Assembly: GCA_017441765.1 (NCBI GenBank)
Contig: JAFRVK010000036.1
Location: 1 to 64,000 of the forward strand
Direction: 5' to 3'
Length of the DNA: 64,000 nucleotides
DNA from: Erysipelotrichaceae bacterium
Lineage (GTDB): Bacteria > Bacillota_I > Bacilli_A > Erysipelotrichales > Erysipelotrichaceae
This document shows, piece after piece, positions 24,379-34,059 of this stretch; position 1 is the first letter of the stretch; every line of letters begins with the position of its first letter. The notes beneath the pieces are model-generated. The model did not search any database. It was not told the DNA's origin and saw only the letters and a list, made by a program, of their open reading frames with translations. A program made the translations under genes and the position numbers.

Positions 24379-26068
24379 CTTCGTTCTCTCCTTCCGGAAT
24401 CAGCAGTTCGATGCGGGCTCCGCCCTCTTCTTTGTTCGACAGACGCAAAAGATCATCACGGTGATAGATCAGGTTCATACTGTAACGGACATTGGTCAGG
24501 CCGAGATGTTCCTTGGTGAAAAGATCGTCCTTGTCGATATCCGCAAGCTTCTCCAAAGATTTCTTCGAGAAACCCGGACCATTGTCTTCTTCGATCAGCC
24601 GTATTCCTTTAAAGCCTTCTTCTTCATAGAACTCTCCTCTGATCGTGACATACATCGTATCGACCAGCGTCATGGCATGCTTAAAGGAATTCTGCACCAG
24701 CGAGAACAGGATCAGATAAGGGATACGCTCCAGCATGATCTCCTGAGGGATGTCATAAGTGATCTCGATACTCTCCGGAAAACGGATCTGCTGCATCTCG
24801 ACATAGCTTCCGATATTCTTGATCTCTTCCTCGACCGTGGTCCAGTCTTTGGCTTTATACAGCATGTATCTGGTGAACGAAGCAAACGCGGCGATATATC
24901 TGCGGATATCCTCCGGTTTGCCGGTATAAGTCAGATTGTTGATGGTGTTGATCGCATTGAGGAAAGTATGCGGTTTGACCTGCGCCCTCAGCATCTTCAG
25001 TTGGTTCTGCTGTCTCTTGATTTCCGCATCGTAGGTTTCGATCGTCAGATGTTCGATCTTACCGCTCATATCATTAAAACTGGAATAGAGTTCCTCGAAT
25101 TCGCTGCTGCCTGCTTCATCAATATCCAGCTTGTAGTCGAAATCGCCATCCGCAAGATGCTTATCCGCCGTAACAAGCTGGCTGATCGGGATGCGGACCT
25201 TCTGGTTCAGATTATGGATCGATAGTCCGACCAGAAAGACACAAAGCGCGCTATCCGCAATCAGGAAGAGGGAAACGATATTCCAGGGGATGTCCGTTCC
25301 TTCATTCTTGCGGATATAGACCGTTGTCGCATCGGCATATTTCTGGGGGTTCGTACAGACTGCAAAACCCTTGCTGATATAGGAACCCGCTTTGTTTTCA
25401 TCGACATAACTGCTTAATGATTCGTCTCCCTGACAAAGAATGAAACCTTCCTCATCCATGATCATGCAGGTATCATTCATCAATGAATCCAGCGTATCGT
25501 TGAGACGGTAGGTCGCACAGTCACTCAAAGCGCCGATGATATATTTTCCCAGTTTGATCGCTTTATAATAGTACCCCTCATCCAGCACATGAACGATCTC
25601 CCAGATCTTGTTGCCGATCGAATTAGAGTGTTCCAGACAGTACTGCTGAGCGAAGAGTTTCAGTGCACTGTTCTGGGTCTGCGATAAGGTGCCGTTGCTG
25701 TAATAGAAATAGAGATCGCTCTCTGTATCGACCAGGAAAACGACAGAAAGGTCAGAGGATGCCATCAGTTTGGACTGCAATGCGTCCTGTACGGTTCTCC
25801 GGGTCGTAAGATCCATTTCCTCGGAACCGTTGTGGACAGCCGTACTGTTGTAGACGGTCGCGCACAGGTCGTAGACGTGTTCGTAGATCGTATTCAGACG
25901 CCTGTCGATATCGCTGGCCCAGCTGTAAGAAATCTTTTCAGCGACGCTTAAAACGCTCTGTTCATAAAAGGTCTTATACGTGACAGACATCGCCACAAAA
26001 AACAGCAGCGAAGTGATCAGCACGCCTGCCAGCAGGATCGCGACTTTCCGGATAAATGAATTCTTCAT
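24359..26068 (-). CDS. YesM-type sensor histidine kinase
   Basis: A 569-residue membrane kinase: TM1 (about 8-30), an extracellular sensing domain (31-270), TM2 (about 272-292), HAMP (295-350), the phosphoacceptor His in QVKPHTFLNAIN (family norm QINPHFLFN), and an ATPase domain with N-box LFSLVQNSFKHA and EDNGPGF. Such kinases usually report extracellular oligosaccharides or the loaded binding protein. Its ribosome site is weak (AAAAGAG against the ATG), and a strong terminator stands between it and the binding-protein gene, so regulators should be made at lower level than the binding protein. Confidence 0.93.
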   Translation of the reverse strand: MKNSFIRKVAILLAGVLITSLLFFVAMSVTYKTFYEQSVLSVAEKISYSWASDIDRRLNTIYEHVYDLCATVYNSTAVHNGSEEMDLTTRRTVQDALQSKLMASSDLSVVFLVDTESDLYFYYSNGTLSQTQNSALKLFAQQYCLEHSNSIGNKIWEIVHVLDEGYYYKAIKLGKYIIGALSDCATYRLNDTLDSLMNDTCMIMDEEGFILCQGDESLSSYVDENKAGSYISKGFAVCTNPQKYADATTVYIRKNEGTDIPWNIVSLFLIADSALCVFLVGLSIHNLNQKVRIPISQLVTADKHLADGDFDYKLDIDEAGSSEFEELYSSFNDMSGKIEHLTIETYDAEIKRQQNQLKMLRAQVKPHTFLNAINTINNLTYTGKPEDIRRYIAAFASFTRYMLYKAKDWTTVEEEIKNIGSYVEMQQIRFPESIEITYDIPQEIMLERIPYLILFSLVQNSFKHAMTLVDTMYVTIRGEFYEEEGFKGIRLIEEDNGPGFSKKSLEKLADIDKDDLFTKEHLGLTNVRYSMNLIYHRDDLLRLSNKEEGGARIELLIPEGENEDETADL

Positions 26069-26082
26069 CTCTTTTCATTATA

Positions 26083-26112
26083 CAAAAAAGCGGATGGTCT
26101 GAGCCATCCGCT
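26083..26112 (-). terminator. Strong terminator between binding-protein and sensor-kinase genes
   Basis: AGCGGATGG and CCATCCGCT pair around six bases, followed on the minus strand by TTTTTTG. Partial read-through would give high binding protein and low regulator and permease levels, as is common in such operons. Confidence 0.85.
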
Positions 26113-26137
26113 TCTTCTTTCGTTTCGCGAATCAGGA

Positions 26138-27637
26138 TTAGTTGCCTGCCAGCCAAGCGTCAGCCTGTGCCTGATATTCAGCAACGATCTTGTCGATACC
26201 TGCATCCTTCAGAGCAGCCAGGAATTCCGGATACTTCTCATCAGGATTGACATCGCCATAAGTCAGAACGTTGACATACTGTTCAACAACGTTGGATACA
26301 GCAGTCGTTTCATTCATGACACTCGTGCTGTCAGGGATGAAACCATAGAGTGGCGGTACACCAGCTGATTCAAACAGGATCTTGCCATATTGTCCATTGG
26401 AACCGGACTCGTTTCCGCTTTCCTGCTCGAGGAAGAAGTCGAAACCGTTACCGATCATACCGCAGGAGTACATGCAGTTGTAAGGTACGGAGTTGAAGTC
26501 TAAGCCTTCCGGATATCTGATCTTTGTATGATCTTCATTCCATTCGTAGTCCTGACCTTCAGCACCGTAAATGATCGTATCCCAGACAAACTGATCCGTG
26601 TAAAGCAGGTTGATGAACTTCGCTGCCTTATCCGGGTTCTTGCAGTAGTGAGCGATACCGATACCTAACGTATCCGTTGCCAGATCGTCGATTGCGATCG
26701 TAACCGCACCGAATTCATGAGTCTGACCATCGCCATAGTCAGCAGTCTGCGTGAACATATATGCGATCGAATCAACATCATTGGAGTGACCCATAATGAC
26801 ACCCTTTGAAGAACCGCCCATGACAACTGCGTCGTGGCTCAGCGTATTTGCGGAACCTTCCGGATCAGCATAGCCCTTCTGACGGAAATCATAAGCCTTG
26901 TAGATGGCATCCTTGAATGCATCTGTTTCATAGTAGTTGTACAGCGTCGTGCTGTCGCCGACAGTAGCCGTATACGTACCTACCTGAGAAGTGTGGCTCT
27001 TGGACTGAAGGATTCTGTCGAACTGGTTGCAGTATACCAGGAAGTGCTCTCCCGGATAAGCGACTTTCAGTTCAGCCAATGCATCGCCTAAAGTATCCAG
27101 GTCATTGATCTTGGAAACATCGATACCGGCAGCTTCTACCAGTTCCTTGTTGTAGATCCACTTCCAGTCAAGAACAGTACCGAAGTAACGAGGCATCATA
27201 TAAGTCTTGCCTGCGACTCTACCGTTGCCCATGATCGGCTTGATCAGATCATAAGTAGGTTTCAGTTCGTTGCCGAGGTAGTCATCCAACGGAAGGATGT
27301 AACCCTGGTTTGCCCAGTCAGAAACCGCAAAGACCTGTACTACATCCGGTGCATCATCGCCGCCGCTGGCGAGTTCCATCGGAATCTTTGAGAAGTAGTC
27401 GCCGATTGCCGTGATTACCAGATGAACTTTGAAATCTTCATGCAAAGTATTCAGCAGATAGTCATTCAACTGATCTTCGACCTTCTGAGTTGCTTCCAAA
27501 GAAGGAACGATGAAGAGGGTGGACATATCAAGAGTGATTGTCGGAACTTCTCCAGTGTTGCTTTCTTCTTTGCCGCCGCAAGCTGCGAGCGAGAAGACCA
27601 TAAGAGCGGTCAATAAAAGAACGATTAGTTTTTTCAT
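26138..27637 (-). CDS. Extracellular sugar-binding lipoprotein (LplA-like)
   Basis: A 499-residue solute-binding protein. The signal peptide ends in lipobox SLAACGG, then a short Gly/Glu/Ser-rich linker. The mature part has the family's early GGDDAPDVVQVFAVSDWANQGYILPLDDY region. Length and neighbours match LplA/YtcQ-type proteins that deliver oligosaccharides to CUT1 permeases. It heads the operon. AAGGAGG is seven bases before the ATG, and a perfect cre-type site lies about 42 bases upstream of the start. Confidence 0.94.
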   Translation of the reverse strand: MKKLIVLLLTALMVFSLAACGGKEESNTGEVPTITLDMSTLFIVPSLEATQKVEDQLNDYLLNTLHEDFKVHLVITAIGDYFSKIPMELASGGDDAPDVVQVFAVSDWANQGYILPLDDYLGNELKPTYDLIKPIMGNGRVAGKTYMMPRYFGTVLDWKWIYNKELVEAAGIDVSKINDLDTLGDALAELKVAYPGEHFLVYCNQFDRILQSKSHTSQVGTYTATVGDSTTLYNYYETDAFKDAIYKAYDFRQKGYADPEGSANTLSHDAVVMGGSSKGVIMGHSNDVDSIAYMFTQTADYGDGQTHEFGAVTIAIDDLATDTLGIGIAHYCKNPDKAAKFINLLYTDQFVWDTIIYGAEGQDYEWNEDHTKIRYPEGLDFNSVPYNCMYSCGMIGNGFDFFLEQESGNESGSNGQYGKILFESAGVPPLYGFIPDSTSVMNETTAVSNVVEQYVNVLTYGDVNPDEKYPEFLAALKDAGIDKIVAEYQAQADAWLAGN

Positions 27638-27678
27638 TAAAAAGCCTCCTTGTTGTTCTTTGTAAATTCATTTAACCA

Positions 27679-27692
27679 TGTAACCGCTATCA
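27679..27692. promoter_or_regulatory. Catabolite-repression (cre) site upstream of the sugar operon
   Basis: TGTAACCGCTATCA matches every fixed position of the TGWNANCGNTNWCA consensus for CcpA. It sits between the binding-protein start and the upstream GCACTG repeats, the usual position for repression by glucose. Confidence 0.65.
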
Positions 27693-27709
27693 ATTACTTT
27701 CAAAAAAAA

Positions 27710-27738
27710 GCACTGGTATTTCAAAATTAAATGCACTG
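27710..27738. promoter_or_regulatory. Paired GCACTG repeats, candidate activator site
   Basis: GCACTG occurs at 27710-27715 and 27733-27738, 23 bases apart and in the same orientation, within AT-rich sequence upstream of the binding-protein gene. Two-turn direct repeats are typical for AraC-type regulators. A related AAAAAAAGTACACTGCATTT element (22115-22134) precedes the permease genes. The match is short, so this is tentative. Confidence 0.3.
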
Positions 27739-27845
27739 TCGCCCTTTTATAAAAGTAGAAAAGTGAAACTTAAAAACCGATGACACTTTTTTGATATGAA
27801 CGCATCCCGGCTTTTTCTACAATGATGCTGAAGGAGAGTTTCATC

Positions 27846-28652
27846 ATGTCCACTCATTATGTGAAATTCAGATCGAACGCTCTGGCCCGCAATGGCGAGT
27901 TCTACGTTCATCTGGCAGAAAAAAACATGCCCGAGTTTATGATTGCCAATAATCCGTATTATAAACGCAAGGCAAAGACGATCATCCTCCTGCATGGCTA
28001 CAGCGGAGACTGCACGGATTGGCTCTACAATTCCAATGCTGCGGATTTCTGTCTGAAATACAATCTTAATGTAGTCATGCCCAGTGGCGGATTGGATTTC
28101 TATCTGGATAAGAAAGCGACCGGTCATCACTATTGTGAATTCATCGGTGAGGACCTGGTCAGCTATCTGCGCGATACCTTCAATATCGCGTTAAGCAAGG
28201 AGGACACCCTGATCGGAGGGCTGTCCATGGGAGGTTTCGGTTCGCTGCATACGGGCTTGACCTATCCGGAAACCTTCGGAGGCATCATGGCATTATCATC
28301 TGCCCTGATCATCTATCACCTCAAGGATATGAAACCGGATATGAAAGATCCGGTCATGGCCAACTATGAGTATTACGTGAATGCCTTCGGGGACCTAGAC
28401 AAAGCCGAACAGTCCGATCAAAATCCCGAAGTCCTGTATCTGAAAAACAAAGAAAAAGGAATCACGAATCCGAAGATCTTCATGGCCTGCGGAACGGAAG
28501 ACTTCCTCCTGGAGCCGAATCACAGGATGCGTGATTTCTTCCAGGATCAGAAAGCCGACTTCACCTACGTGGAAGGTCCCGGCATCCACGACTGGAATTT
28601 CTGGACACCTCATGCCTATAAAGGTATCGAATATCTGTTGAACGAAAAGTAA
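27846..28652 (+). CDS. Alpha/beta hydrolase, tributyrin/feruloyl esterase (EstA) type
   Basis: A 268-residue esterase: strand ILLHGYSG with the oxyanion region, nucleophile elbow GGLSMGGFGS, an Asp in GTEDFLLE and a catalytic His in GIHDWNFW. This D/esterase-like family includes tributyrin esterase and S-formylglutathione hydrolase. It has no signal peptide. AAGGAG is nine bases before the chosen ATG. It is transcribed away from the sugar operon, followed twelve bases later by a carboxylesterase gene. Confidence 0.9.
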   Translation: MSTHYVKFRSNALARNGEFYVHLAEKNMPEFMIANNPYYKRKAKTIILLHGYSGDCTDWLYNSNAADFCLKYNLNVVMPSGGLDFYLDKKATGHHYCEFIGEDLVSYLRDTFNIALSKEDTLIGGLSMGGFGSLHTGLTYPETFGGIMALSSALIIYHLKDMKPDMKDPVMANYEYYVNAFGDLDKAEQSDQNPEVLYLKNKEKGITNPKIFMACGTEDFLLEPNHRMRDFFQDQKADFTYVEGPGIHDWNFWTPHAYKGIEYLLNEK

Positions 28653-28663
28653 GGAGAATAAAT

Positions 28664-30262
28664 ATGTCAAATTTCGAGAATGCTAAAGTACAAGTCAAAC
28701 AAGGATGGCTGCAGGGTTACATCGAAGAGAACGTAAAGATCTTCAAAGGCATCCCTTATGCCGCTCCGCCGATCGGTGATCGCCGTTTCAAACATCCGGA
28801 AGATCCGGGAAAATGGAGAGGCGTACGTAAAGCGACGCAGTATTCCGCAGCTGCCATCCAGCATGTCATGGAACAGGCAGATATGCCTGCCAATGTCCAC
28901 GGTGTTCCGCAGTTTCTGGCACCTTCCCAGTACGAAGAAGACTGCCTCTATCTGAATGTCTGGACACCGGCAAAGACGCCGGAAGACAAGCTGCCTGTCT
29001 TCATCTGGATCCATGGCGGCGGCATGGTTGCAGGATCGGGCTGTGAAGTGGTTTGCGACGGTATCGGTTTTGCCAAGAGAAAAGATATCGTCGTCGTTAC
29101 GATCAACTACCGTCTTGGTTTCTTCGGTTTCTTCGCTCATCCGGAGCTGACGGAAGAAGCAGGCGGAACCAGCGGCAACTATGCCCTGTATGACATGCGC
29201 AAAGCCTGCATGTGGGTCAAGGAAAACATCGCCAAGTTCGGTGGCGATCCGGATCGCATCACGGTCGCGGGTCAGTCGGGCGGTGCTGCCGGTACAGGCG
29301 CTCTGCATGCTTCGCCTCTGATGAAGGGTATCATCAACAGAGTATCCATTGAAAGCGGTCCGATCTACTGGGGTTTCATGCAGCCGGGTCCGAGAAAGAC
29401 CATGGAAGATCTCGGTGTCGAATACATGAACTACATCGGATGCAAGAGTATCGAAGAAATCAGAAGAAAGGATGCCTGGGAACTGTTCGACAAATATGAA
29501 GAATTCCAGAGATCCAAGGGAATCGGTCCGATGGGCTTCGGTTTCTCCTTCTGTGTCGATGGCGAATTCATCCCGAAACCTTATTCCGAGATCATGGACA
29601 ATCATGAATTCAACGATTTCGATGTCCTGATGGGTTCCTGCGCGCAGGAATTCCCTGCAGTCAAAGTCGATGACTATTCTGTCGAGAAGTTCAATGAATA
29701 TCTCGAAGATGCTTTTGCGGATGCAGCAGCGGATATGAAGAGATGGTATCCTGCTTCCAACGCGATCGAAGCGGCAAAACAGGTTTCGACCATAGCGTCA
29801 GATATCATGCTGCTGGGTTCAGCAAAGCTGGGTGAACTGACCCATTCCAAAGGCGTCAATAAAGCCTTCATCTGGCTCATGAGCAAGGAAAATGAGACCG
29901 AGAGAGGACACAACGACGGATCTCCTCACTGTGCGGAAATGCCTTATGTCTTCGGCAGAGTCGATCATGGCGAGAGGAACCCGTTCTTCCCTTACCACTG
30001 GGTTGGTGCAGACTATGACTTCATGGAACTGATCCAGAACTACTGGTACAACTTCGCCGCTACCGGCGATCCGAATGGCCCTGGTCTTCCTGAATGGAAA
30101 GCATATGCGGACAAGTTCGACATCATCAACCTGAACAATCATTCCGCCATGATTCCGGCAGAGGAACAGGAAAAATTCTATTACTACTACGACAAGCTCT
30201 TAAGCAACAACTATGTCGTACGGCTCTTTGGCGCTCCGCGTTTCACTTCCAAAGATGAATAA
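28664..30262 (+). CDS. Type-B carboxylesterase
   Basis: A 532-residue carboxylesterase: FKGIPYAAPPIGDRRF, EDCLYLNVWTP, oxyanion loop IHGGGM, nucleophile elbow VAGQSGGAAG and a His in SPHCAEMPYVF. Length is normal for the family. It has no signal peptide. It resembles the shorter enzyme at 14.5 kb in motif layout. AAGGAG lies nine bases upstream. It appears to work with the preceding esterase and following DUF3237 protein in one short operon. Confidence 0.92.
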   Translation: MSNFENAKVQVKQGWLQGYIEENVKIFKGIPYAAPPIGDRRFKHPEDPGKWRGVRKATQYSAAAIQHVMEQADMPANVHGVPQFLAPSQYEEDCLYLNVWTPAKTPEDKLPVFIWIHGGGMVAGSGCEVVCDGIGFAKRKDIVVVTINYRLGFFGFFAHPELTEEAGGTSGNYALYDMRKACMWVKENIAKFGGDPDRITVAGQSGGAAGTGALHASPLMKGIINRVSIESGPIYWGFMQPGPRKTMEDLGVEYMNYIGCKSIEEIRRKDAWELFDKYEEFQRSKGIGPMGFGFSFCVDGEFIPKPYSEIMDNHEFNDFDVLMGSCAQEFPAVKVDDYSVEKFNEYLEDAFADAAADMKRWYPASNAIEAAKQVSTIASDIMLLGSAKLGELTHSKGVNKAFIWLMSKENETERGHNDGSPHCAEMPYVFGRVDHGERNPFFPYHWVGADYDFMELIQNYWYNFAATGDPNGPGLPEWKAYADKFDIINLNNHSAMIPAEEQEKFYYYYDKLLSNNYVVRLFGAPRFTSKDE

Positions 30263-30671
30263 CCCTTTGCTGGAGATCCATATCGATATCAGCCAGAAAG
30301 GGTTCCGCATGGAAACGGAACTTGGCGAAGTATCGATGATCCCGTTCGCCGGAACCGTAGATTGCGAGCTGTTCAAAGGCATCGTGGAACCATGGGGTGT
30401 CGATACGCAGATCGTCGATCAGACGAACATGCGTCATCTCTCCGCCAGATATGTCCTGACCGGAACCGATAAAGAAGGCAATGACTGCCACATCTATATC
30501 GAGAATAACGGCTGGATGATCAATGAACCTTCGAGATCCTTCAGAACCGTTCCGACCTTCCTGACAGACAGTCCATACCTGGCACCGATCCTGCATAAGA
30601 ATCATTTCATCGGAACTGGGAATGTCGAACAAGACGGACTCTGGATAAGATTCTACGAGATCGAAGCATGA
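30255..30671 (+). CDS. DUF3237-family protein
   Basis: A 138-residue protein that overlaps the esterase stop by eight bases. The start MNNPLLEIHIDI is chosen because an upstream in-frame start would run inside the esterase gene. The sequence is a lipocalin-like beta barrel typical of DUF3237: FAGTVDCELFKGIVEPWGVDTQ, LSARYVLTGTDKEGNDCHIYIENNG. Proteins of this family commonly accompany esterases; a ligand-binding or lyase role is unproven. A terminator follows. Confidence 0.82.
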   Translation: MNNPLLEIHIDISQKGFRMETELGEVSMIPFAGTVDCELFKGIVEPWGVDTQIVDQTNMRHLSARYVLTGTDKEGNDCHIYIENNGWMINEPSRSFRTVPTFLTDSPYLAPILHKNHFIGTGNVEQDGLWIRFYEIEA

Positions 30672-30696
30672 CACGTTTCTGATTCTAAACTTATAG

Positions 30697-30730
30697 CCCT
30701 GCGAGAGCGTAAACTCCGCAGGGTTTTTAT
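30697..30730 (+). terminator. Terminator of the esterase operon
   Basis: CCCTGCG (30697-30703) pairs with CGCAGGG (30717-30723), followed by TTTTTAT. Confidence 0.85.
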
Positions 30731-30771
30731 AACTGTGTCATAATAATGCCAATCAGACAGGAGGCAACAGA

Positions 30772-32472
30772 ATGGAAAGGTTTCAAGATCTGGAATATAT
30801 CCGACCTTCCTTTGAGGAGACGGAAAAAGACATTTATGCAGCATTGAAAGAATTCAACGAAGCAGCTGATTATGAAACAGCGAAAAAAGCCTTATTGAAA
30901 AAACAGACGATAAGCAATGGATTAAGAACGATGGCATCGATCGCCCGTATCCGGCATGACATCAACATGGCCGATCCTTTTTATGATGAAGAAGTTCAGT
31001 ATCTGAATGCCATCATGCCAAAACTTTCGGTCGTCATGAAGGAATTCAACGAAGCCCTGGCTGCATCCAGATTCAGAAAAGATTTTATGAATGAATTCGG
31101 CAATCAGCTGTTCAAACTGCTGGATGCGGATATCCGTACCAACAGCAGCGAGATCATCGAAGAAAGGATTGAAGAGGCAGCTCTGGTTAACGAATACTCA
31201 AAAATCGCTGCCTCATGCAAAACGGATTTCCGAGATGAAGAATGCAACTTCTATGGCTTACTGAAGCATATGCTGTCGACCGATCGCGTCGAAAGAAAAG
31301 AAGCTTTGGAACATTGGGCGGCTTTATATGAATCCGTCTCCGATCAGCTCGATGATGTCTATGACCGCTTATGCGCCATACGCCGGAAGATCGCTGCCAA
31401 GCTCGGTTTTGCCAGCTATATCGATTTTGCCTATCTGTCACGCCACCGTTTCGACTATACTCCGGATGACATCGAACGCTTCCGCAAGGCTGTTGCAGCA
31501 TACATCGTTCCGGTTGCCGAGGAAATCCATGAAGTACAAAAAAAGAGACTCTGCCTTGACAAATTGGAATATTATGACGAGCAGCTGTTCTTTCCGGACG
31601 GAAACTCCACACCGGATAAAGATACCGCAGGCATGATACAGGCAGCTTCCATCATGTATCATGAACTTTCCAAAGAAACCGGAGAATTCTTTGATTTCAT
31701 GGTCGAACACAACCTGTTCGATCTTGAGACCAGACCGAACAAACGTCTTGGCGGCTACTGCAGCGGACTTCCTGAATACAAAGCTCCGTTCATATTTTCC
31801 AATTTCAACAAAACCAGTGCCGATACGGAAGTACTGACTCATGAAGCAGGACATGCCTTTGAATCCTATATCGCCAACAGGAATCAGGTTCTGATGGAAT
31901 ATACCCATTCCACTTCAGAAATCAATGAGATCCATTCCATGTCCATGGAGTTCTTCACGGAACCGTGGTATCCGCTTTTCTATCCGGAAGGCGAAGGAAA
32001 CCGTTATGTCTATGAACATCTGGCAGACAGTCTTGCCAATATCACCTATCTGGTCAGTGTCGATGAATTTCAGCATCGGGTCTTTGAAAACGATCAGCCA
32101 ACATCCAAAGAATTGCGCACGATCTGGAAAAACATCGAAGAGAAATTCATGCCATGGCGCAGCTATGGCGATGACGATTTCCTGAATAATGGAGGTTTCT
32201 GGATGCAGAAGCAGCATATCTTCATGTATCCGTTCTATTATGTGGACTATGCTCTGGCCATGATCTGTGCATTGCAGTTCTACCTCAGGATGCGCGTGGA
32301 CAGAGAAAGCGCCTGGAACGACTATATGGAGCTGTGTTCTCTGGGCGGTTCTCTTGGTTACTTCGACCTGTTGAAAGAGGCCAATCTGAAGAATCCTTTT
32401 GAAGAAGAAACGATCCGGGAAGTCGCAAAAGGAATCACAGCGATCCTGAAAGAAATGGAACAGACACTGTAA
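30772..32472 (+). CDS. M3-family oligoendopeptidase
   Basis: A 566-residue zinc peptidase of the PepF/oligoendopeptidase group. The zinc motif is LTHEAGHAFESY (HExxH with the third ligand Glu downstream in the STSEINEIHSMSMEF helix). The family cuts short peptides in the cytoplasm. No signal peptide. AGGAGG is seven bases upstream of the ATG. It is a single gene between two terminators. Confidence 0.92.
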   Translation: MERFQDLEYIRPSFEETEKDIYAALKEFNEAADYETAKKALLKKQTISNGLRTMASIARIRHDINMADPFYDEEVQYLNAIMPKLSVVMKEFNEALAASRFRKDFMNEFGNQLFKLLDADIRTNSSEIIEERIEEAALVNEYSKIAASCKTDFRDEECNFYGLLKHMLSTDRVERKEALEHWAALYESVSDQLDDVYDRLCAIRRKIAAKLGFASYIDFAYLSRHRFDYTPDDIERFRKAVAAYIVPVAEEIHEVQKKRLCLDKLEYYDEQLFFPDGNSTPDKDTAGMIQAASIMYHELSKETGEFFDFMVEHNLFDLETRPNKRLGGYCSGLPEYKAPFIFSNFNKTSADTEVLTHEAGHAFESYIANRNQVLMEYTHSTSEINEIHSMSMEFFTEPWYPLFYPEGEGNRYVYEHLADSLANITYLVSVDEFQHRVFENDQPTSKELRTIWKNIEEKFMPWRSYGDDDFLNNGGFWMQKQHIFMYPFYYVDYALAMICALQFYLRMRVDRESAWNDYMELCSLGGSLGYFDLLKEANLKNPFEEETIREVAKGITAILKEMEQTL

Positions 32473-32527
32473 AAGGATCGGCATCAGAAGATTCCACAAA
32501 ATATTCATTGTTGTTCAATAAAAAACC

Positions 32528-32559
32528 AGGACTCTGAAATAAACTCAGAGTCCTTTTTC
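32528..32559. terminator. Bidirectional terminator between convergent genes
   Basis: AGGACTCTGA and TCAGAGTCCT pair around seven bases with AAAAACC on one side and TTTTTC on the other, serving the peptidase gene and the convergent GntR-ABC-transglycosylase operon. Confidence 0.85.
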
Positions 32560-32593
32560 AAACATTTGATTGATTCGAAACGATATACCTTAT

Positions 32594-33307
32594 TTATCTT
32601 GGCCTTACATCTTCCTGTAAAGCTTCTGCCACTTCTGATTCAGTGATATAGCCGTTATTGCACATGGTCTGAAGGACCCATTCCTGTCTTTCTTTCGCCT
32701 TGTCATAACCGTCAGAAAGCTGATAAACGGATGGCGCATTCGGAAGTCCTGCCAGAATCGCTGCCCGGGCAAGAGACAGATCGCTCGCGGAAGCGTCATA
32801 GTAGCCTTTGGCAGCTTCAGAGATCCCGTGATAGGAATCCCCATAGTAATTCATATTCACATACAGCGCCAGCAGTTCTTCCTTGCTGTAATGCTTCTCC
32901 AGATCGAACAGGAGAAAGATCCCTGCGATCTTTTCCTCCATCCCATTGATATAACCGCCCAGATAAAGATTCTTGGAGATCTGTTCCGTGATCGTCGAAC
33001 CGCCTTCAACGATCTCCCCGGCCTGCAGATCATGGTACAGAGCTCTTCCTAATGCGATGAAATCATAACCCTTTCTGGTAAAGAAACGCTTGTCTTCTAC
33101 CGCAATCACCGCATTGATGAAGTCTTCATCGAGTTCCTCGTAAGGGACATAATCTTTTTTTAAAGTATAGGACTCGACTGCATCCTTCACAGGCAACGCT
33201 TCGATCTCTCTCTGATAACGGAAATAGCCCTGATACAGCAGAGTTCCTGCTGCGACCGTAAAGATCAGCAGCAGGATACCGAAGACTCTTAATAAATGCT
33301 TTCTCAT
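32594..33307 (-). CDS. Monofunctional peptidoglycan transglycosylase (GT51)
   Basis: A 237-residue membrane-anchored enzyme. After one N-terminal helix (about 7-28) comes the GT51 glycosyltransferase fold: catalytic Glu in VIAVEDKRFF, then GGSTITEQISKNLYL, a membrane-binding helix, ELLALYVNMNYYGDSYHGISEAAKGYY. It lacks the transpeptidase domain of class A PBPs. It polymerises lipid II outside the membrane. The gene overlaps the ABC permease stop as ATGA and belongs to a YtrA-type operon, suggesting that it is made on cell-envelope stress. Confidence 0.92.
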   Translation of the reverse strand: MRKHLLRVFGILLLIFTVAAGTLLYQGYFRYQREIEALPVKDAVESYTLKKDYVPYEELDEDFINAVIAVEDKRFFTRKGYDFIALGRALYHDLQAGEIVEGGSTITEQISKNLYLGGYINGMEEKIAGIFLLFDLEKHYSKEELLALYVNMNYYGDSYHGISEAAKGYYDASASDLSLARAAILAGLPNAPSVYQLSDGYDKAKERQEWVLQTMCNNGYITESEVAEALQEDVRPR

Positions 33308-34059
33308 TCCAGATTCAGCCTTCGATCCAGGATGAACCAGGTCAGTGCCGCATACAGGCCCGCACAGATGATCGGCGGGATGATCATGATAAGATCATCG
33401 GTAAACACATGAGTCGGAGCTGTAAACCGATCACTCAGATTGACTAACCCGACCCACAGGAATGAACGAAGCACACAGACCACGATCAGGAAAGCGACCG
33501 CGATCATCTTCTGATTCTTGCTGAAGAGATGACCTACCGCCATGGCGGCATAGATCAGACAGATCGAAGCGATCATTTCCAGCATTACCATCACGATGAT
33601 CTGCAGGACAGTGAACAGAAGATCTCTTTCGATCAGACCGAAAGACTGGAATACTTCCTCGAAGAAATATGCGACTTCCTTGATGCTTCCCATCACCGTT
33701 CCCATGATCAGCAGGCACACGCAAAGCATCAGTCCTTCGATCAGAGCCCAGATGACCGCATTGATCACCTTGGCAAGAATGTGCATCGCCGTACTTACCG
33801 GCAAGGCAAAGGACAGATAGCCTTCATTCTTCAATAAGCCATGAGAGAATCTTGTAACCACGAAGAATACGCAGGCGATGATCGAACCGTTCAGAGCTGC
33901 CACAAACAGGCACGCAAAGATTGTAAACAGAAGTCCCTGATCGAAATGAAGCTTGACCATCAAAGAGAAAACCAGCGTCAGCACGATCAGTGCGATATAG
34001 ATCGGATACAGATTCCTAAACATCGCTTTAAAATCATATTTGATCAGTTTCCTTAACAT
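33304..34059 (-). CDS. ABC-2-type permease
   Basis: A 251-residue membrane protein with six predicted helices and a short C-terminal tail. It begins MLRKLIKYDFKAMFRNLYPI, the usual amphipathic start of ABC-2 permeases of the Ytr/Bcr group. It pairs with the ATPase encoded immediately upstream (genes overlap by seven bases). The substrate is unknown; homologous systems respond to cell-wall-active peptides. Confidence 0.85.
   Translation of the reverse strand: MLRKLIKYDFKAMFRNLYPIYIALIVLTLVFSLMVKLHFDQGLLFTIFACLFVAALNGSIIACVFFVVTRFSHGLLKNEGYLSFALPVSTAMHILAKVINAVIWALIEGLMLCVCLLIMGTVMGSIKEVAYFFEEVFQSFGLIERDLLFTVLQIIVMVMLEMIASICLIYAAMAVGHLFSKNQKMIAVAFLIVVCVLRSFLWVGLVNLSDRFTAPTHVFTDDLIMIIPPIICAGLYAALTWFILDRRLNLE

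Noticed and set aside
28667-29605. Long open frame antisense to the carboxylesterase (about 312 codons)
   Set aside because: Shadow of a gene with clear catalytic motifs; composition is that of a reversed coding strand.
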